Shown piece by piece: positions 33,372 to 43,447 of a stretch of 64,000 bases of DNA. The stretch spans positions 1 to 64,000 of the forward strand of contig PVWD01000005.1 in the NCBI GenBank assembly GCA_003003615.1. Reading direction: 5' to 3'. Positions within the stretch are counted from its first letter, which is position 1; the number at the start of each line of letters is the position of its first letter. Made by a program: the position numbers and the translations under genes. The notes beneath the pieces are model-generated. The model was not told the DNA's origin. It searched no databases and worked only from the letters and a program-made list of their open reading frames with translations. The DNA is from a filamentous cyanobacterium CCP2 (lineage in GTDB: Bacteria > Cyanobacteriota > Cyanobacteriia > Elainellales > Elainellaceae).

Positions 33372-35927
33372 ATGAGCTTTCATTCCCCAAAGCTGGGATA
33401 TTGCAATTGGCAAGATGATTTGGCAGAAGCCACCTTTTCAATGGGACTTCCTACGCCGAGTCCGTCCGAGAAGAAGCGATCTCAGCCCATCATTAACCCA
33501 CTTGCAGGCTATTCTCAAGCAGAAAAAGGGGTTTCCCATTCATATTCATCTCCTCCCTTACCAGAGGTTTACCGGAAAGCCAGCCGCCCATGCTCCACCT
33601 TGAAGCCCAATTTGGAAACTGATCTGCCGATCGCCCAACCCAGCATTTGCTTCACCCTAAATGCAGCAGGGAACATCTTAGCCATTACCCCCAGTGGAGC
33701 AGTACAGATGGGATATGAGCCAGAGATGCTAATCGGGCAACCTGTAACCAACCTGTTTCGACAGCAAGATTACGATCGGTTACAGTCTGCATTGGCTGGC
33801 TCATTCGCAACGGGTTCAGCGAATCCAGAAACATTTCAGGTTGTTTGCCAGGATAGGAATGGGTTGCCGCTCAACGTGACCTTTCAATCACTGCAAACCC
33901 ACACGGAAATAATTGTTTTGCTGGTTTGCACAATCTGCCAACAATCTGAGTTCATTGCGCCTTCAGAACAGCTTCAAGCTCAGCAGCTTTTAAGACAGCA
34001 AACCGAATGGGAAAGCTTACTGCGGGCAATTACCCAGCCTGGATCTCAGTCGCTTGGATTGCGTGCGATTTTGCGGACTGTAGCAGCAGAGGTACAGCGC
34101 AGTTTAAAAGCCGATCGCGTTTTGATTTATCAAGCCCATCCCAGGAAAGCAGGCAGTGTATTGGCAGAAGCCTTAACGATTGGCTGTCCATCAGTTTTTA
34201 GACAACCGCGAGTAGCGACGCTGTTTCAACAAAGGTATATTCAGCAGCAATTTACCAATTCAACGGGTTCCTTAGAAGAGATTTACCAAACCCATCAAGC
34301 TGCCGATCGTTCAACGGATGCCTTGCTCCAACGGTTGGGTGTGCAGTCCGAGCTTGTTGTGCCAATCCTTCAGCAGGGGAAGCTGTGGGGGTTGTTAATC
34401 GTGCATCAATGCAGCCGATCGCGGCAGTGGCAAGGGTGGGAAATGGGCCTATTGAAACAGGTCGGAACTTATTTAGATAGCGCGATTCATCAGGCGGAGC
34501 TTTACCAAAAAGTCCAGCGTTTGAATGCAAATTTAGAACGTCAGATTCAGGCACGAACTGCCGAACTACGGCTAGCCTCCGAATTTGAAGCAACCCTCAA
34601 ACGCATTACTGATAAGGTGCGCGATAGTCTGGATGAACGCCAAATTTTGGAAACTGCCGTTCAGGAACTAGTATGTGCGATCGGCATTAGCGGCTGTAAT
34701 GCTTCAATTTATGACCTTGATGCCGGAATTTCAACGATTTTCTATGAATACACCACAAATCTTTCCCCCTACCAAGGACGGATTGTGTACCTCGATGCCT
34801 CACCTGAACTTTACAGCCAACTCCTGGATGGACAAACCTTTCAGTTTTGTTCACTGATGGTCAACCCCACCAGAGGCAAAGTTGCCATGCTCACCTGTCC
34901 GCTCGTGGATGATCAAGGGGTGCTGGGAGATTTGTGGTTGATTAACCAGCCCTATTACTGCTTCACAGAACAAGACATTCGGCTGGTGCGTCAAGTGGCA
35001 AACCAATGTGCGATCGCGATTCGTCAGGCTCGCCTTTATCAAGCAGCACAAGCTCAAGTAGAGGAATTAGGACGGCTAAATCAACTGAAGGACGATTTCC
35101 TCAGTACCGTGTCCCATGAGCTTCGCACGCCGATGGCAAATATCAAAATGGCAACCCAAATGCTGGAGGTGAATTTAAAGCAGGGGGGATTGTTGGGTGA
35201 TGATATTTCTAGGGTGAGTAAGTATTTCCAGATATTGCAGGCAGAGTGCCAACGAGAAATCAATTTAATCAACGATCTGCTAGACTTGTCTCGCCTGGAT
35301 ACAGAACATCCTTCCCCAGAACTCGTTACTTTTGATCTGAACACCTGGCTCCCTGCGATCGTTCGTCCCTTTTTAGAGCGAGCCGAGAGTCAACAACAGC
35401 AGTTCATTCTTGATCTGTCTGAGCCAATTCCGCCTGTCATCGCAGACCTGATTAGCCTGGAACGAATTTTGGCAGAACTCCTACAAAACGCCTGTAAGTA
35501 CACACCCTCTGGAGAAACGATTACCCTTTCTGCTCAGTTCGTTAAACCGCAGGGGTCAGGAGCCAGGGGTCAGGGGTCAGTGGAAAGAAGTCAGGAACGG
35601 GATGTAGATTTTCCGTCCTCACACCCTCAAATACTCACACCCTCACCGACTCGCTCACTCACCCTGCACACATCAAATCTCCTACGCCTTTGCGTTACAA
35701 ACTCCGGTGTGGAGATTCCTGCCCACGAAGTCGAGCAAATCTTTGAAAAGTTTTACCGTATTCCCAGCAGCGATCGATGGCAGCATGGCGGTACAGGGTT
35801 GGGGTTGGCGTTAGTCCGAAAGCTGGCAGAACATTTGGGAGGAACTGTCTGGGCCGAGAGCAATGCAGGGCAAACCCAGTTTATTGTGGAATTGCCCTTG
35901 CCAAACGAGGAGGATGAACCCAGCTAA
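33372..35927 (+). CDS. PAS-GAF sensor histidine kinase
   Basis: Two-component sensor kinase, 851 residues, no membrane helix, so likely soluble. Domain order: disordered N-terminus; PAS-like domain (about 90-200, ICFTLNAAGNILAITPSGAVQMGYEPEMLIGQPV); a first GAF domain (about 225-375); coiled coil; a second GAF (about 410-560); HisKA with DDFLSTVSHELRTPMANIK (phospho-accepting His near 580); HATPase with N-box ILAELLQNACKYTP, EKFYR and GGTGLGLALVRKLAEHLGG. A 45-residue low-complexity insert (about 727-772) encoded by repeat-like DNA splits the ATPase domain. No response regulator adjoins it. Ends 4 nt inside the convergent next gene. Signal unknown. Confidence 0.92.
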   Translation: MSFHSPKLGYCNWQDDLAEATFSMGLPTPSPSEKKRSQPIINPLAGYSQAEKGVSHSYSSPPLPEVYRKASRPCSTLKPNLETDLPIAQPSICFTLNAAGNILAITPSGAVQMGYEPEMLIGQPVTNLFRQQDYDRLQSALAGSFATGSANPETFQVVCQDRNGLPLNVTFQSLQTHTEIIVLLVCTICQQSEFIAPSEQLQAQQLLRQQTEWESLLRAITQPGSQSLGLRAILRTVAAEVQRSLKADRVLIYQAHPRKAGSVLAEALTIGCPSVFRQPRVATLFQQRYIQQQFTNSTGSLEEIYQTHQAADRSTDALLQRLGVQSELVVPILQQGKLWGLLIVHQCSRSRQWQGWEMGLLKQVGTYLDSAIHQAELYQKVQRLNANLERQIQARTAELRLASEFEATLKRITDKVRDSLDERQILETAVQELVCAIGISGCNASIYDLDAGISTIFYEYTTNLSPYQGRIVYLDASPELYSQLLDGQTFQFCSLMVNPTRGKVAMLTCPLVDDQGVLGDLWLINQPYYCFTEQDIRLVRQVANQCAIAIRQARLYQAAQAQVEELGRLNQLKDDFLSTVSHELRTPMANIKMATQMLEVNLKQGGLLGDDISRVSKYFQILQAECQREINLINDLLDLSRLDTEHPSPELVTFDLNTWLPAIVRPFLERAESQQQQFILDLSEPIPPVIADLISLERILAELLQNACKYTPSGETITLSAQFVKPQGSGARGQGSVERSQERDVDFPSSHPQILTPSPTRSLTLHTSNLLRLCVTNSGVEIPAHEVEQIFEKFYRIPSSDRWQHGGTGLGLALVRKLAEHLGGTVWAESNAGQTQFIVELPLPNEEDEPS
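35550..35690 (+). repeat. Repeat-derived insert inside the kinase ATPase domain
   Basis: Three imperfect copies of AGGGGTCAG at 35550-35581 and two CTCACACCCTC words near 35619-35650. Both resemble intergenic low-complexity DNA of cyanobacteria. Inserted in frame between the strand ending AQFVKP and the strand RLCVTNSGVEIP. Confidence 0.75.
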
Positions 35928-36811
35928 ATTTCAGCAACCGATCGCTCAATCAAGCGACGAGCCAGCGTTTGGATGCCCGTATGCTCGTAATACTTGACGT
36001 AGATATCTAGAAAGGCTCCCACATAATCAGCCTTGTCCTTCGACACATCCACAAACTTTTGCAGATTGTCTAGAACCCGCTCACGGGTTAGCCCGTTGTT
36101 AGATACAAAGCTGCTCATCCATCCCTGCGTAGATTCAAAACTTTCAGTGATGAATTTGAGTTTTCCAGACGAGTTACTGCCTGGAATCAGTTCATTGACT
36201 CCTATGAAGGTTTGGTTCTTCTCCAACTCAGATGGCGAAGTTTGCTTTAAAACCGATAAAGCCTGATCGATAAAACTGGGCCCTAAGGGAATCAGTCCAT
36301 CAAAACAGGTGAGGGCTGCCATCCGCATTAAAGATTCACCCGCATAGTCACCCAGTGCTGCTAAGAAATCTCCAATACTGTCTCCAGGGATGCCATTAAT
36401 TTGGCAAAACGCTACCAGTTCAACCACTAACTTGACGCACAAATCAAGGCTTTGCAGCTTTTCTGGCTTCGGAGTTAGGTGCTTCAGGATGCCCAAAAAT
36501 GAAACATCCTGGCCAATTCGACCTGCCAGTGCGGCCGTTCCCAGCATTCCAGAGGCAGAGTCTACCGTTTGGTAAAGCCACAATGCCCGTTGATATCCTT
36601 CTGATTTGTCATTGAACAGGGTGATAGCCCGTTCGCCAATTTGCTGGATCAAGGCTTCATCGGTTTCGCCAGTCACAGCGCGAATGGTGTTATCAAACCC
36701 AACTAAGTTCTGCCATTGCCCTGGAACGATGAAATCGAGGGATTTGAGGGCCCTCACCGTAATGCCGCCCGTGGGCAGTTGGTCAACCAACTCATAGATT
36801 GGTTTACTCAC
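35924..36811 (-). CDS. Conserved-looking hypothetical protein, 295 aa
   Basis: Unrecognised, predicted soluble and all-helical. Opens MSKPIYELVDQLPTGGITVRALKSLDFIVPGQW, followed by repeated amphipathic helices (DNTIRAVTGETDEALIQQIGERAITLFND; GYQRALWLYQTVDSASGMLGTAALAGRIGQDVSFLG; LCVKLVVELVAFCQINGIPGDSIGDFLAALGDYAGESLMRMAALTCF). No signal peptide, no metal or nucleotide motif. Convergent with the sensor kinase (4-nt overlap) and 51 nt downstream of a lipoprotein gene on the same strand, so those two may be one transcript. Confidence 0.65.
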   Translation of the reverse strand: MSKPIYELVDQLPTGGITVRALKSLDFIVPGQWQNLVGFDNTIRAVTGETDEALIQQIGERAITLFNDKSEGYQRALWLYQTVDSASGMLGTAALAGRIGQDVSFLGILKHLTPKPEKLQSLDLCVKLVVELVAFCQINGIPGDSIGDFLAALGDYAGESLMRMAALTCFDGLIPLGPSFIDQALSVLKQTSPSELEKNQTFIGVNELIPGSNSSGKLKFITESFESTQGWMSSFVSNNGLTRERVLDNLQKFVDVSKDKADYVGAFLDIYVKYYEHTGIQTLARRLIERSVAEI

Positions 36812-36862
36812 AAGAAACTCCTTAAATGATGGGAAATGATGGAGGTCAGCGTTTCAAACTCC

Positions 36863-37372
36863 CTAGGACAAATCTGCCAAACCCGCTAAATCAAATTTTT
36901 CAATCCAGGCAGCCCGATCGTCTTTCGTAAAAGCTGGATCACGAGAAAGCACTTTCACCTGAAAGCGATCGTTGACCAGAATGGCTGTGGCATTTTGCCC
37001 CTGCTCCACTGCTGGATATCCGGCGATCGACATTTCACTGTTTTGGAATTTTGCGGCGGCTGGAGTGCCCGTCGTATCGTTAATGGCCAGCATGGCAACA
37101 TTTTTGCCGTCTTGATTCACCTTGTATTCCGCAAACCCGTTCTTTTCCTGGTAAGGCACAATGTCATAACCTGCGACCGATCGTGGAAAAAACTGATTAA
37201 AATTACTACCCTGCACCGCTTCATCAGCAACCGCAGCCGGAGCATTTCGCCCAGAGGTTTCTTCTTGAATTTGAGAATACCGGGATGGCTCTTGAGAACT
37301 ACAGGCTGACACGATCAGCACCAAGCTCAACATCAGGGCAGTCAGTGCCTTGCGCCAACGAGGGGAGATCAT
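36863..37372 (-). CDS. Putative lipoprotein, 169 aa
   Basis: Unrecognised exported protein. Residues 1-24 form a lipoprotein signal: basic start MISPRWRKA, hydrophobic LTALMLSLVLIV, then the lipobox VSAC with Cys24 as the predicted lipid-modified residue. The mature part begins SSQEPSRYSQIQEETSGRNAPAAVADEAVQGSNFNQFFPRS in pieces, with a compact beta-rich domain after (GYDIVPYQEKNGFAEYKVNQDGKNVAMLAINDT). Probably anchored to the plasma or thylakoid membrane. It precedes the 295-aa gene by 51 nt. Confidence 0.75.
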   Translation of the reverse strand: MISPRWRKALTALMLSLVLIVSACSSQEPSRYSQIQEETSGRNAPAAVADEAVQGSNFNQFFPRSVAGYDIVPYQEKNGFAEYKVNQDGKNVAMLAINDTTGTPAAAKFQNSEMSIAGYPAVEQGQNATAILVNDRFQVKVLSRDPAFTKDDRAAWIEKFDLAGLADLS

Positions 37373-37529
37373 AACGTATTGCTCCTGAGACTGAGGGAAA
37401 TGACCTTATTATTCTCCCGTAGATCCAGGTCGTTCACTCAATCATTCCAGCAGAATGACACAGGCAAATGGTAGGCAGTTTGTCCTCAAGCCGCCCTCCC
37501 CATCCTTTTGTTGGATGCAGCTACTTTAA

Positions 37530-37575
37530 CCGTCCTGATCTAACCATCTGTTGCCATACCGCTTCACCTGCTCCA
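37530..37575 (-). repeat. Dispersed repeat, degenerate copy E
   Basis: On the minus strand ATGGCAACAGATGG, then TTAGATCAGGACGGTTAAAGT. It resembles the right end of the element at 61300-61448 (GGCAACGGATGATTAGG, GAGTTAAAGT) as far as the following ATCCAAC words. Confidence 0.55.
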
Positions 37576-37618
37576 CGTCCTAATATAAAAGAATGAAAGC
37601 TGCTGCATTTAAAGGATT

Positions 37619-39535
37619 ATGACATTGCGATCGGCTGTCGATTTTCAAGATGAATTTGATGTGATTGTGGTGGGTGGGGGGCACTCTGGCTGTGAAGCGG
37701 CTCTGGCGGCGGCTCGGTTGGGCTGTAAAACGCTGCTGTTGACGCTCAACCTGGATAAGATTGCTTGGCAGCCGTGTAATCCAGCAGTGGGTGGGCCGGC
37801 AAAGTCGCAGTTGACCCATGAAGTGGATGCTTTGGGTGGTGAAATTGGCAAAATGGCCGATCGCACTTATTTGCAAAAGCGGGTACTCAATATTTCACGG
37901 GGGCCGGCCGTGTGGGCATTACGGGCCCAAACAGACAAACGCGAATATGCCGCTGTGATGAAGCGGATTGTGGAAAACCAGGAAAACCTCTCCGTCCGTG
38001 AAGGGATGGTGACGGATTTGGTGCTGGGCAAAAATGATGAAGTGATTGGCGTACAAACCTACTTTGATGTGGCGTTTGGCTGCAAGGCTGTTGTTTTAAC
38101 CACTGGAACATTTTTGGGTGGCGTAATTTGGGTGGGCAATAAGTCAATGGCGGCGGGTCGAGCTGGGGAATTTGCTGCGGTTGGGCTAACTGAAACGCTG
38201 AACCAACTGGGCTTTGAAACGGGCCGTCTGAAAACCGGAACGCCTGCACGGGTTGATCGACGATCGGTGGATTACAGCAAGATGGAAGAGCAGCCTGGTG
38301 ATCCAGAAACCCGATGGTTTAGTTTTGACCCAGAAGTGTGGGTGGAACAGGAGCAAATTCCCTGTTATTTAACGCGCACCACCGCTGAAACCCATCGGCT
38401 GATTCGGGAAAACTTACACCTATCTCCGGTGTATGGGGGATGGGTCGATGCCAAGGGGCCGCGCTACTGTCCCAGCATTGAAGACAAAATTGTGCGGTTT
38501 GCCGATAAAGAATCGCACCAAATTTTCATTGAACCAGAAGGACGAGATATTCCTGAACTCTACATTCAAGGGTTCTCAACGGGGCTACCCGAAAACCTGC
38601 AACTGCAACTGCTACGATCGCTCCCTGGCATGGAACAATGCGTAATGCTGCGTCCGGCCTATGCGGTGGAATATGATTACTTACCTGCAACCCAGTGTTA
38701 TCCAACGATGATGACTAAGAAAATTGCTGGACTCTTCTGTGCAGGGCAAATCAACGGCACCACTGGGTATGAGGAAGCCGCAGCCCAGGGAATCGTAGCA
38801 GGTATTAATGCGGCTCGGTTGGCAGCAGGAAAAGAGATGATCGTGTTTCCCCGTGAGCAAAGCTACCTTGGCACTTTAATCGATGACCTTTGCACCAAAG
38901 ATCTACGGGAACCTTACCGGATGCTGACCTCGCGATCGGAATATCGGTTGCTGCTGCGATCGGATAATGCCGACCAGCGTTTAACGCCCTTAGGACGAGA
39001 AATTGGATTAATTTGCGATCGGCAGTGGGAATGGTTTCAGCGAAAGCAAGCGAACATTGTGGCTGAGAAAGAACGGCTTCATACAACACGAGTCAAGGAA
39101 CGGGAGCCGATCGGTCAACAAATTGTTGAAGACACACAGCAAGCTATCAAAGGTTCAATTACGTTGGCAGACTTGTTACGCCGTCCGGGTTTTCATTATG
39201 AGAACTTCGATCGCTATGGGTTGAGCAATCCTGAACTCAACCAGGCTGAACGGGAAGGCGCAGAAATTGACATCAAATATGCGGGCTACTTGCAACGGCA
39301 GCAAAACCAAATTGACCAGGTTGCCCGTCATGCGAACCGTCCGCTTCCTTCTGACCTGGACTATAGTGCCATTGACACCCTTTCTAAGGAAGCCCGTGAG
39401 AAACTGATGAAGGTTAAACCCCTCACGATCGGACAAGCGGCACGGACAGGGGGTGTCAATCCGGCGGATGTGAATGCATTGCTGATTTACCTGGAAATTC
39501 AAGCCCGAAGATCGTCTGAAGCCGTCACGCTATAA
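37619..39535 (+). CDS. mnmG: tRNA uridine-5-carboxymethylaminomethyl modification enzyme MnmG
   Basis: FAD- and NADH-binding partner of MnmE that modifies the wobble U of several tRNAs. The 638-residue protein has the dinucleotide-binding motif [21 protein letters not shown] near residues 14-34, [37 protein letters not shown], the GidA signatures [12 protein letters not shown] and [18 protein letters not shown], and the C-terminal MnmE-binding domain with [20 protein letters not shown]. Length is normal. ATG start. The 3' end overlaps the convergent lipoate-ligase-family gene by 37 nt. Confidence 0.97.
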   Translation: MTLRSAVDFQDEFDVIVVGGGHSGCEAALAAARLGCKTLLLTLNLDKIAWQPCNPAVGGPAKSQLTHEVDALGGEIGKMADRTYLQKRVLNISRGPAVWALRAQTDKREYAAVMKRIVENQENLSVREGMVTDLVLGKNDEVIGVQTYFDVAFGCKAVVLTTGTFLGGVIWVGNKSMAAGRAGEFAAVGLTETLNQLGFETGRLKTGTPARVDRRSVDYSKMEEQPGDPETRWFSFDPEVWVEQEQIPCYLTRTTAETHRLIRENLHLSPVYGGWVDAKGPRYCPSIEDKIVRFADKESHQIFIEPEGRDIPELYIQGFSTGLPENLQLQLLRSLPGMEQCVMLRPAYAVEYDYLPATQCYPTMMTKKIAGLFCAGQINGTTGYEEAAAQGIVAGINAARLAAGKEMIVFPREQSYLGTLIDDLCTKDLREPYRMLTSRSEYRLLLRSDNADQRLTPLGREIGLICDRQWEWFQRKQANIVAEKERLHTTRVKEREPIGQQIVEDTQQAIKGSITLADLLRRPGFHYENFDRYGLSNPELNQAEREGAEIDIKYAGYLQRQQNQIDQVARHANRPLPSDLDYSAIDTLSKEAREKLMKVKPLTIGQAARTGGVNPADVNALLIYLEIQARRSSEAVTL

Positions 39536-40290
39536 CTGTTTGTTCTGTTTGTTCTGCCATTGCAGGAGCAAAGTTTATGTATCTCTTCCCACTCTGCTTC
39601 TGATAGCGGCTGAACAATCCATTCGGCTCCAAAGCAGCCCCTTGCCGAACTCAGTAAGGCATTGATCACCGTTTGGCTTAGGGATGCTTCCAGGGAATGG
39701 GGAAAGGTGGGCGGTTTCAGGTTTCCTCCGAAAACGCGATGAAATAGCTCTGGGTCAGGCTTAAGCTGCATGGAGCCATGCTGTAAAATCGTGCCGTCTC
39801 GTCGCAGTTGGGCACTGCCGATTAATTTTGTTCCGTCTACCATCACCAGATCTGCTCCGGTTGCCGTACCAAAACAGTTGGGATTGTGGATGTAGCCCCG
39901 TCTTGCCTCCCCATAACGCAGCGAAACTCCGATCGCCTGCCATCCCTGAAGCAGAAATTCACAAATTGCCTGGTACGCTTGCATCCGGTTTTCCCCTAAG
40001 CCAGAGGTAATGACTGCGTAGGTCAAATCGCCTTGATGGAGCACGGCCCGTCCGCCGCTGGGCCGTCGAACCAAATCGATCGGCTGTTCTTGCCAAATGA
40101 GATGCTTCCAGGCTTCTGGATACTGTCGCTGATGATATCCCAACGAGATGGCAGGGGGCGACCAAGTATAAAACCGCAGCGTTGGAGGGTGCAGCCCTTG
40201 CCGATGTTGCTCCAATAGCCAAACATCGATCGCCATTTGGATTTGTCCCGCAGCCTGGATCGGAGGAATATAACGCCAAGGGTTTGTCAT
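39499..40290 (-). CDS. Lipoate/biotin protein ligase family protein
   Basis: Member of the LplA/LipM/BirA-fold family that attaches or transfers lipoyl or octanoyl groups to E2/GcvH proteins. In 263 residues: [18 protein letters not shown] near 40-57, [21 protein letters not shown] near 75-95 (the RR-x-GGG-type motif), [26 protein letters not shown] near 150-175 with the conserved lysine. Whether it is a ligase or an octanoyltransferase cannot be decided here. The last ~12 residues ([11 protein letters not shown]) come from DNA overlapping mnmG on the other strand and are probably not conserved. Confidence 0.86.
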   Translation of the reverse strand: MTNPWRYIPPIQAAGQIQMAIDVWLLEQHRQGLHPPTLRFYTWSPPAISLGYHQRQYPEAWKHLIWQEQPIDLVRRPSGGRAVLHQGDLTYAVITSGLGENRMQAYQAICEFLLQGWQAIGVSLRYGEARRGYIHNPNCFGTATGADLVMVDGTKLIGSAQLRRDGTILQHGSMQLKPDPELFHRVFGGNLKPPTFPHSLEASLSQTVINALLSSARGCFGAEWIVQPLSEAEWEEIHKLCSCNGRTNRTNSYSVTASDDLRA

Positions 40291-40474
40291 CTTTTGTAAA
40301 TCTTCTGCTGGCTACCAAGCCTGTTTTGTAACAAACTGCAAAATTTCTAAAATTTATTCATTATGTAAAGGGATGGAGGGCGGGTGTGCAGATCACGATT
40401 TGTCGTTCTCACCTTTCCTCACGTATTGACCGATTGATTCCATTCATCTGCCGTTTCGATCGAGAATAATTGCT

Positions 40475-41746
40475 TTGAACGTTTTCATTTCCTTTAATCC
40501 AATCTTGCGGCGAAACCTGTTGGTGTTATTCACCGCAGGTCTTTTGTTTTGGTCAGGATTAGCAGCCCTATTACCAACACTGCCGCTATACATTCAGGCG
40601 ACCGGGGCCAGTGACCATACAGTTGGCATTGTAATGGGAACTTTTGCGGTTGGGCTAATTGCCTCACGCGGTTGGCTTTCCCGGCTGGCAGATCACCGGG
40701 GACGTAAAGTGGTCATGCTGATTGGGATGGTGGCGGTGGCGGTGGCACCACTCGGTTATATTGTCACAGACAGTATCCCGATGTTAATGGCGATTCGGGC
40801 GTTTCATGGCATCAGTATTGCGGCATTTGCACTGGCGTATAGTGCTTTGGTTGTTGATTTGTCGCCCCCTGACCATCGGGGAGAGATTATTGGCTTCATG
40901 AGTTTGGTTAACCCGATCGGCTTAGCATTGGGGCCGGCGATCGGCGGTTATGCCCATGAATGGTTTGGCTTCACGCCCATGTTTTTAATTGCAACCGGAC
41001 TTGGAATTTTGGGATTATTTTGTACGACTCAGGTCAAGGAAGCGCGGCAACTCCAAGATACAGCCCCTCAATCCCAGCATAATTACTTCTGGCGATTGTT
41101 GCTGAGTCCTCGCATTCGCATTCCGGCGATCGTCTTGCTGTTAGTGGGGTTAACCTTTGGTTCGCTCAGCACCTTTATTCCATTGTTCATTCAGGATGTA
41201 GGAGCCAGTTTAAATGTTGGCTTGTTCTATACCGCAGTGGCATTGTCCAGTTTTAGTATTCGGCTACTGGTGGGGCCAGCTTCCGATCGCTACGGACGCG
41301 GCGTATTTATCAGCATTAGCTTAATTTTTTATGCCCTCTCAATGGCGATGCTGTGGCGGGCCCATAATGCGGTCACATTTCTGCTGGCAGGGGCGGTGGA
41401 AGGGGCTGGAGCCGGAACCCTCATTCCCATGATTGCTGCACTGATGGCCGATCGTTCCCATGCTGACGAACGAGGTCGCACCTTTGGGGTTTGTATGCTG
41501 GGCTTTGATGCTGGCATTGCCCTAGCAGGGCCGGTCTTGGGCTTATTTGCCGACCAAATTGGCTACCGGGGCATCTTTGGGGCTTGTGCGGTGCTGTCAG
41601 TCTTAGGATTGGGCATCTTCTTGACCTGCTCTGGCAAAGATACGGCCCATTCCCTACGGTTTGCTTTAGGACTGGGACGAGATAGCTATGCGATCGATTT
41701 ACCTCAGTCCTTGCCTAAACTAGAAAAAGCGAGCAAGTCTCCTTAA
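40475..41746 (+). CDS. MFS transporter
   Basis: Major facilitator superfamily permease, 423 residues with 12 predicted helices. Between TM2 and TM3 stands GWLSRLADHRGRKVVMLIG, the MFS A-motif (GxLaDrxGrkxxl); a second, degenerate copy is ASDRYGRGVFISI after TM8. TM1 begins FTAGLLFWSGLAALLPTLPLYIQATGAS. This pattern is typical of multidrug-type drug:H+ antiporters, but substrate is unknown. The start is a TTG (40475) without a clear Shine-Dalgarno and could be off by a few codons. A strong terminator follows. Confidence 0.88.
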   Translation: MNVFISFNPILRRNLLVLFTAGLLFWSGLAALLPTLPLYIQATGASDHTVGIVMGTFAVGLIASRGWLSRLADHRGRKVVMLIGMVAVAVAPLGYIVTDSIPMLMAIRAFHGISIAAFALAYSALVVDLSPPDHRGEIIGFMSLVNPIGLALGPAIGGYAHEWFGFTPMFLIATGLGILGLFCTTQVKEARQLQDTAPQSQHNYFWRLLLSPRIRIPAIVLLLVGLTFGSLSTFIPLFIQDVGASLNVGLFYTAVALSSFSIRLLVGPASDRYGRGVFISISLIFYALSMAMLWRAHNAVTFLLAGAVEGAGAGTLIPMIAALMADRSHADERGRTFGVCMLGFDAGIALAGPVLGLFADQIGYRGIFGACAVLSVLGLGIFLTCSGKDTAHSLRFALGLGRDSYAIDLPQSLPKLEKASKSP

Positions 41747-41753
41747 AAAAATG

Positions 41754-41783
41754 GGGGTTGAGTCGCTTTGACTAACCCCTTTC
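41754..41783 (+). terminator. Intrinsic terminator after the MFS gene
   Basis: GGGGTTGAGTC, loop GCTTT, GACTAACCCC followed by TTTC. The stem is interrupted by a single bulged base. Confidence 0.7.
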
Positions 41784-41796
41784 GGTTATTCGCTAA

Positions 41797-41870
41797 CGGG
41801 CGAGGAGGGATTCGAACCCCCGACACCGTGGTCCGTAGCCACGTGCTCTAGTCCACTGAGCTACACGCCC
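41797..41870 (-). tRNA. tRNA-Arg(ACG)
   Basis: 74-nt cloverleaf read on the minus strand: acceptor GGGCGTG / CTCGCCC (one T-T mismatch, as also found in plastid trnR-ACG), D arm GCTC...GAGC, anticodon stem CGTGG/CCACG with loop CTACGGA, anticodon ACG, and T arm GGGGG TTCGAAT CCCTC. Discriminator G; CCA is not encoded. A34 is expected to be deaminated to inosine to read CGU, CGC and CGA. Confidence 0.97.
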
Positions 41871-41893
41871 TTACCGAAGATTTATCGTAGCAC

Positions 41894-42442
41894 ATGAAGC
41901 AGGCAATGTCACAACTTTTTTCCTCATCTTCTGATTTTTCCTCCGAATCTACTGCCCCAGCCTTGACCCACCTAGACTCCCAAGGGCAAGCTCAAATGGT
42001 GGATGTATCCGCCAAAACGCCGACCGTTCGCACTGCGATCGCTGAGGCCCGTGTTCGGATGGCGCAATCCACCTTTGCTGCGATCGAGTCGGGGAATACT
42101 CCGAAAGGTGATGTGCTGGGAACGTCCAGACTTGCTGGAATTATGGCCGCCAAACAAACTGCCAACCTGATTCCGCTCTGCCATCCTTTACCCATTCAAA
42201 AAGTTGAAGTGCAAATTACGCCAGACCCAAATTTACCGGGATACTGCATTCAGGCTCAGGTGAAAACGAAGGCAGAAACCGGCGTGGAAATGGAAGCTTT
42301 GACGGCTGCATCGATCGCTGCCCTAACGTTGTATGACATGGCAAAGGCTTTAGAAAAATCGATTTGCATTGAATCCATTCATTTGGTGCAGAAAACCGGC
42401 GGTAAATCAGGAGATTATCACCAAGAAAGTTCTAATGCATAG
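41894..42442 (+). CDS. moaC: Cyclic pyranopterin monophosphate synthase MoaC
   Basis: Second step of molybdenum cofactor synthesis (with MoaA, GTP to cPMP); the cofactor is needed by nitrate reductase. The 182-residue protein has [31 protein letters not shown] near residues 24-55, [31 protein letters not shown] near 73-103 (catalytic region), [28 protein letters not shown] near 125-152 and the ending KTGGKSG. The N-terminal ~20 residues are a Ser-rich extension. It begins 24 nt beyond the oppositely oriented tRNA gene. Confidence 0.97.
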   Translation: MKQAMSQLFSSSSDFSSESTAPALTHLDSQGQAQMVDVSAKTPTVRTAIAEARVRMAQSTFAAIESGNTPKGDVLGTSRLAGIMAAKQTANLIPLCHPLPIQKVEVQITPDPNLPGYCIQAQVKTKAETGVEMEALTAASIAALTLYDMAKALEKSICIESIHLVQKTGGKSGDYHQESSNA

Positions 42443-42637
42443 TGGTTGGTGAAACAAATTGTGTCGTATGATCCCCCTGTTCTTTCCTCTGCTGGGTGTT
42501 CTATTCTGGAAGAGGGTGAATTAAGACCAGCTTAAGTTTGTCGTTCTCTGAGGCTATATCTGCTACATCTAGTCAAAGAGGCACTGGTAGATGAGATGCA
42601 ATGCTAGGCTCAACGTTTGCAATTCCGGGAGGTCGCC

Positions 42638-43024
42638 GTGAATCAAAATAGTTTTAGAAACCTGCAACTGAATTTGTCAGGCTTACGGTTCTGGTTGACC
42701 CTCCTGCTGGTGATTTGGGTGCTAAGTTCGATCGGGTTGGGTTGGCTGGTTCAGCTTTCCTTCATCGTGCTGGGGTTGCTTTTAATTACTCCGGTGATTG
42801 CTTTTTTCATTTTTCGCTGGTGGTTGAAACGAAATCTTGTGATTGACCAGTGCCCAGTTTGCGGTTATGAGTCAGCAGCTATCAACGGGACGCAGCTTCG
42901 TTGTCCCAGTTGCAGTGAACCCCTCAAAATTGAAAAAGGAAAATTTTATCGCCTCACTCCTCCCGGTACGGTTGATGTTGAGGCGATCGATGTCACTGTG
43001 AAGCAGATTGAAGACAAAAGCTAG
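42638..43024 (+). CDS. Two-helix membrane protein with zinc ribbon
   Basis: Unrecognised, 128 residues. GTG at 42638 chosen because GGGAGG stands 5 nt upstream; a TTG seven codons earlier is unlikely. Two hydrophobic segments (LRFWLTLLLVIWVLSSIGLGWL and FIVLGLLLITPVIAFFIF) are followed by a cytosolic zinc ribbon, CPVCGYESAAINGTQLRCPSCSEPL (two CxxC pairs), and a short tail. The layout suggests a membrane-tethered zinc-binding protein with a possible protein- or nucleic-acid-binding role; function unknown. Confidence 0.75.
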   Translation: MNQNSFRNLQLNLSGLRFWLTLLLVIWVLSSIGLGWLVQLSFIVLGLLLITPVIAFFIFRWWLKRNLVIDQCPVCGYESAAINGTQLRCPSCSEPLKIEKGKFYRLTPPGTVDVEAIDVTVKQIEDKS

Positions 43025-43036
43025 GGTTTAGGGTAG

Positions 43037-43447
43037 CTAGTTTTCCTGGGTAATTGACAAAGTATAAGGATGGCTACCCTGAGCTAAATCGCCCACATAA
43101 ATCGAGTAGGTTCCTGCTTCCCAGACACCTGGCACTTCAAGCTCCCCATTTGACAGCCCGTCACTCATGACACATCGGTTAACGGGGCCAGTAATCCATA
43201 GGGTGGGCTGCCCCTGCCCTTGAAGCTGTAAGCGCAATGCAGTTGGCTGATTCACCACAATGACTTGGCTGGGTGTGCCAGAAATAAAGCCACACTGGCT
43301 TGACTGCCCACCCCCTGAGCTACCATTTACCGTCACAGGTGACGCAAGCGGGGTTTGAACTGGGTTGCTGTGTGCTGTTGTAGCGATCGTTAACGTTGCA
43401 GCCAGGGCAGTTGGAAAAACAAACCAGTTAATTTGCCGTTTCATCAT
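43037..43447 (-). CDS. Secreted hypothetical protein, 136 aa
   Basis: Unrecognised. A Sec signal peptide is clear (MMKRQINWFVFPTALAATLTIATTAHS, predicted cleavage after AHS near residue 27). The mature part, about 110 residues, has two Cys (in QCGFISG and NRCVMSDG) that could form a disulfide and a beta-rich pattern ending WEAGTYSIYVGDLAQGSHPYTLSI, which looks like a small beta-sandwich of the kind found in bacterial pre-peptidase C-terminal domains (inference). Convergent with the zinc-ribbon gene, 12 nt apart. Confidence 0.7.
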   Translation of the reverse strand: MMKRQINWFVFPTALAATLTIATTAHSNPVQTPLASPVTVNGSSGGGQSSQCGFISGTPSQVIVVNQPTALRLQLQGQGQPTLWITGPVNRCVMSDGLSNGELEVPGVWEAGTYSIYVGDLAQGSHPYTLSITQEN

